NCBI GenBank assembly: GCA_003023105.1
Contig: PXSZ01000034.1
Location: 1-25,309, forward strand
Length of the DNA stretch: 25,309 nt
From: Bacteroidetes bacterium QH_10_64_37
GTDB lineage: Bacteria; Bacteroidota; Rhodothermia; Rhodothermales; Salinibacteraceae
Direction: 5' to 3'
The position numbers and the translations under genes were made by a program. Shown here in pieces: positions 22,540-25,309 of this stretch. The notes below the pieces were generated by a model, which was not told the origin of the DNA, made no database searches, and worked only from the letters and a program-made list of their open reading frames with translations. Position 1 is the stretch's first letter. Each line of letters starts with the position of its first letter.

Positions 22540-25164
22540 ATGCACCGAGTCGGTTTGCTCGTTGTCATGCTCATAGGGGGAGTGGCCCTCCTCGGCAGGC
22601 CTCCAGTGGCCGTTGGGCAGGACGATCGTGCAGAGCTCCAGTCCGTGGGCATGCTCAACGTGGAAGGCGTGTCTGCCCCCGTCATGCGGGAGGTCCGGGC
22701 TGCCATCAATGGGCCGGATGGGGCCGGGAAAGACGGTCCCCTGGCCGCCGTCGGCATGGAGCTGGCACTCCTGTATCACCAACATCGGATCGCGGGAGCA
22801 AAAGGGATACGGGCGCTCCATGAGGCGACGGCCCCCCGCCCGAAGACGGAGGCCGATCAAGGGCGGCAAGGCGTCCATAGCCGGGTCCGTTCGCCCATCT
22901 CTGCGAACGAGCAGTTTGTTTTCGTAGAGGCCATTGCGATCGAAAACGCCTCGCGCCTCTTGCGGGAGCTGCGGCAGTTGGGGCTTGAGGAAGGGGCGGT
23001 GGTGGGACCCGTCGTGTCGGGACGGCTTCCCATTTCCGCGATTAAACAGGCCGCCGCCCTGCCGTCGCTCCGGGGCATGGTGCCCTCCTACGCCCGCACC
23101 TCCGTGGGGAGCGTGGAGTCCGAGGCCGATTCGGCGCACGCTGCAGACACGGCGCGACTCAACACTGGCACGAGCGGGAATGGGCAAAAGGTGTGTGTGC
23201 TGTCGGATAGCTACAACACCGCAAGCGTAGCCACCTCGGCGTCCGAGGACGTGCAGTCCGGCGACCTTCCCGGAAATGGAAACCCGGCGGGACGGACGAC
23301 GCCCGTCGATGTGCTCGAAGATTACGATGGCACGGATCCGAGTCCGACCGACGAAGGGCGGGCCATGCTGCAGCTCATCCACGACATTGCTCCGGGGGCC
23401 ACGCTCGGGTTTCACACGGCGTTCGGGGGCTTAGGGGTCTTCACAACGGGCATCGAGGACCTCGCAGATGCCGGGTGCACGGTGATTGTCGACGACGTCC
23501 GGTACAACGTGGAGCCGTTTTATCAGGACGGGCCGGTGTCAAACGCCGTCGACGACGTGGTGAACAACGACGAAGTCTCGTATTTTTCCTCCGCCGGCAA
23601 CTACGGACGGAACTCCTACGAGGCGCCGTTCCGCGATTCGGGGGATCCAGGCGTGATCAGCAGCAGCTCGGTCGCGCACGACTTCGACTCGTCAACGCTC
23701 AGCACGGACACTCGACAGAAAATTACCATCGAGGCCGACGGGACGTTTCAAATCTTTTCATTCCAGTGGACGGATCCGTCGGCCCTCGTGGAGGGCTCAA
23801 GCGGTCCCGACACGGACATCGACATCGCGCTCGTCACCGAGAACGACAGCATCGTGGCGCAGTCCAGCGACGACAACATCTCCATCGGGTTTCCGGTCGA
23901 GTCGTTCGAGTACACGAACGACGGCAGCAGTGCCGAAACGCGTTTCCTGGTGATCGAGAAGGCCGCCGGACCCGCTCCCGATCAGATCAAGTCTGTCTAC
24001 AGCGGAAGCGACTTCACCATCGAGGAGTACGACACAGCAGGCCCCACGATCTACGGCCATCCGATGGCTGAAGGGGCCATGACGGTGGCTGCGGCGCCGT
24101 TCTACTACACAGAGGTGTACTGCTCTGCCTTTCCGGAAAATTGCTTTGATCAGCGTCCTCCCCCCTACCTCGAACCGTTTTCGTCGCTGGGGGGAATCCC
24201 CATTCTTTTTGACCAAAATGGGACGCGAATCGACTCGATAGATCGCAAAAAGCCGGACGTGACGGCAGCGGACGGTATCGATAATACGTTCTTCCAGTCC
24301 GACATCCCCTCGGACGTTCTGAATGGAGTTGATCCGGATCCTCACCCAAACTTTTTCGGCACGTCCGCGGCAGCGCCCAACGTGGCGGCCATCGCAGCGC
24401 TCATTCAGCAGGCGCGTCCTGGTTACGGGCCAGGAGAGGTATATAGTCGCCTGGAAACAACTGCAGCCGACGTAACGCAGCGAATCAATGAGGACTACAC
24501 ACTTGTCCCGATCGCTTCGGGCAGAGACCCATGGAGCGGGCATGGCTTCGTGAAGGCCGACGATGCGGTGCCCCCGCTCAGCATCGCGATTACCAACACG
24601 GAGGCGACGAGCGTGGACGTAAGCGGCAGTGAGGAGGCTGTGAGGTTGACGTGGCGCCTAGTCGGGAGTGGCGACGAGACGAACGTGTCCGAGTTTGTGA
24701 TCACACATCGCTACTTCGGCGGGGAGTTCAGAGAGCGCGCACGGGTTGAGGCGAACGGGGCCGGAGAGTACACCGAGACGATCGAGGATCTGCCGGTTGG
24801 AACCCATCAGTTTCGAATCAAGGGCGTGGGGGCGGAGGATACCCTCCTGGTGGAAAACCGGGTCAGAACGACGGTGCGAGCCTCGGAGGTGAACGTCACG
24901 GCCTATCCGAACCCGTTCAGCGGCCCGGTGAACCTGTCTGTGACGCTTCCGGAAATGCAGGGCAACGAGCAGGAGGTCACCGTCCGGGTGTTCGACATCC
25001 TCGGCCGGCACGTTGCCACTCCACTCAGAGAGGGCACAGTTGATGAGTCCGGATCGGTCTCCTTTACCCTGGAACCGGCTCGTTCGCTCGCGAGCGGAGT
25101 CTACTTCTTCCGCGTTCGGGGTGAGGACTTTGTGGCAACGACGAAGGCTGTTCGAACGCGTTAA
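22540..25164 (+). CDS. Secreted sedolisin/subtilisin-related serine protease (S53-like) with sorting domain
   Basis: This 874-residue protein has a signal peptide (VVMLIGGVALLG to AVGQ). A propeptide-like region runs to about 210. The catalytic fold is subtilase-like: strand KVCVLSDSYN with D223, then DEGRAMLQLIHDIAPGA with E272 where subtilisins have HGTHVA, then VIVDDVRYN (D318/D319), SSAGNYG (N354) and the nucleophile loop FGTSAAAPNVAAIAALI with S609. Glu in place of His is the hallmark of the sedolisin (S53) type triad Glu-Asp-Ser. An insert of about 200 residues separates the halves. An FN3-like domain and a C-terminal sorting domain follow (TAYPNPFSGPVNLSV, then VRVFDILGRHVATPL and SGVYFFRVRGEDF). 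It follows the metalloprotease gene closely. Confidence 0.85.
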   Translation: MHRVGLLVVMLIGGVALLGRPPVAVGQDDRAELQSVGMLNVEGVSAPVMREVRAAINGPDGAGKDGPLAAVGMELALLYHQHRIAGAKGIRALHEATAPRPKTEADQGRQGVHSRVRSPISANEQFVFVEAIAIENASRLLRELRQLGLEEGAVVGPVVSGRLPISAIKQAAALPSLRGMVPSYARTSVGSVESEADSAHAADTARLNTGTSGNGQKVCVLSDSYNTASVATSASEDVQSGDLPGNGNPAGRTTPVDVLEDYDGTDPSPTDEGRAMLQLIHDIAPGATLGFHTAFGGLGVFTTGIEDLADAGCTVIVDDVRYNVEPFYQDGPVSNAVDDVVNNDEVSYFSSAGNYGRNSYEAPFRDSGDPGVISSSSVAHDFDSSTLSTDTRQKITIEADGTFQIFSFQWTDPSALVEGSSGPDTDIDIALVTENDSIVAQSSDDNISIGFPVESFEYTNDGSSAETRFLVIEKAAGPAPDQIKSVYSGSDFTIEEYDTAGPTIYGHPMAEGAMTVAAAPFYYTEVYCSAFPENCFDQRPPPYLEPFSSLGGIPILFDQNGTRIDSIDRKKPDVTAADGIDNTFFQSDIPSDVLNGVDPDPHPNFFGTSAAAPNVAAIAALIQQARPGYGPGEVYSRLETTAADVTQRINEDYTLVPIASGRDPWSGHGFVKADDAVPPLSIAITNTEATSVDVSGSEEAVRLTWRLVGSGDETNVSEFVITHRYFGGEFRERARVEANGAGEYTETIEDLPVGTHQFRIKGVGAEDTLLVENRVRTTVRASEVNVTAYPNPFSGPVNLSVTLPEMQGNEQEVTVRVFDILGRHVATPLREGTVDESGSVSFTLEPARSLASGVYFFRVRGEDFVATTKAVRTR

Positions 25165-25192
25165 TTGCCCCACGTTGTGCTCTATCGAATGG

Positions 25193-25261
25193 ACACGGGA
25201 AGGGAGGAGGCGCGGAGAGGTCATTGTTTCGTTGCGTCTCCGTGTCTCCCCGTCCCCGCGT
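25193..25261. repeat. Octamer-repeat inverted arms after the S53-like protease gene
   Basis: The left arm has ACACGGGA, AGGGAGGA, GGCGCGGAG (25193-25217). The right arm has CTCCGTGT, CTCCCCGT, CCCCGCGT (25238-25261), the opposite-strand form of ACACGGAG-like units. It lies 28 bp after the stop codon. Its layout matches the repeats at 13283, 17112 and 18002, with a different unit. No gene is seen between 25165 and the window end. Confidence 0.65.
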
Positions 25262-25309
25262 CGGTCAGGACGGAGCACCAATGCAAAAAGTCACAACTTG
25301 GGTTGGTTA

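Overview
The window is high-GC bacterial DNA. Most proteins are rich in Asp and Glu. Several surface proteins carry C-terminal YPNP-type sorting signals, and there is a Brp/Blh retinal-forming enzyme. Together these suggest a salt-in, rhodopsin-using extreme halophile of the Rhodothermota, most like Salinibacter ruber or a close relative. The assignment rests on remembered family features, not on a search. Shine-Dalgarno sites are mostly absent, and a few promoters resemble the Bacteroidota type (TTG, then TAnnTTTG).

Region 1 (1-5.0 kb) is envelope and accessory genes. On the minus strand there are a small lipoprotein and a FadL/PorV-like outer-membrane barrel, followed by the C-terminal stump of an NAD-dependent epimerase-like gene. 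Next come a plus-strand beta-carotene dioxygenase (blh) and a convergent fasciclin-domain gene. A 239-bp MITE-like element sits exactly between those two genes. Its TAA target duplication coincides with the blh stop codon, and the fasciclin frame runs on into it.

Region 2 (5.0-14.8 kb) is housekeeping metabolism: an FKBP/SlyD-like isomerase, serC, and the three genes of a split proton-translocating transhydrogenase (pntAA, pntAB, pntB). Between pntAA and pntAB lies a cassette of about 4.5 kb bounded by an 11-bp direct repeat. It holds a large Eco57I-class adenine methyltransferase/restriction protein and a small putative nuclease. It looks like a restriction-modification island that split the pnt operon.

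Region 3 (14.9-19.5 kb) has a secreted TIM-barrel glycosidase-like protein, a TesA-type GDSL esterase lipoprotein, a divergent YbbA/LolD-like ABC ATPase missing its N-terminal part and without a partner permease, and a phosphohexomutase.

Region 4 (19.8-25.2 kb) carries three exported proteins in a row: a small beta-barrel, a metzincin-like metalloprotease and a sedolisin-related serine protease. The two proteases end in sorting domains and share an FN3-like module.

Several gaps contain short imperfect tandem repeats of 7 or 8 bp, usually as two inverted arms. At least four sites carry a hairpin of the form TCCCGA-NNGCNN-TCGGGR. Most other open frames, including several over 350 codons, are antisense shadows typical of high-GC DNA. 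No rRNA, tRNA or CRISPR array was seen.
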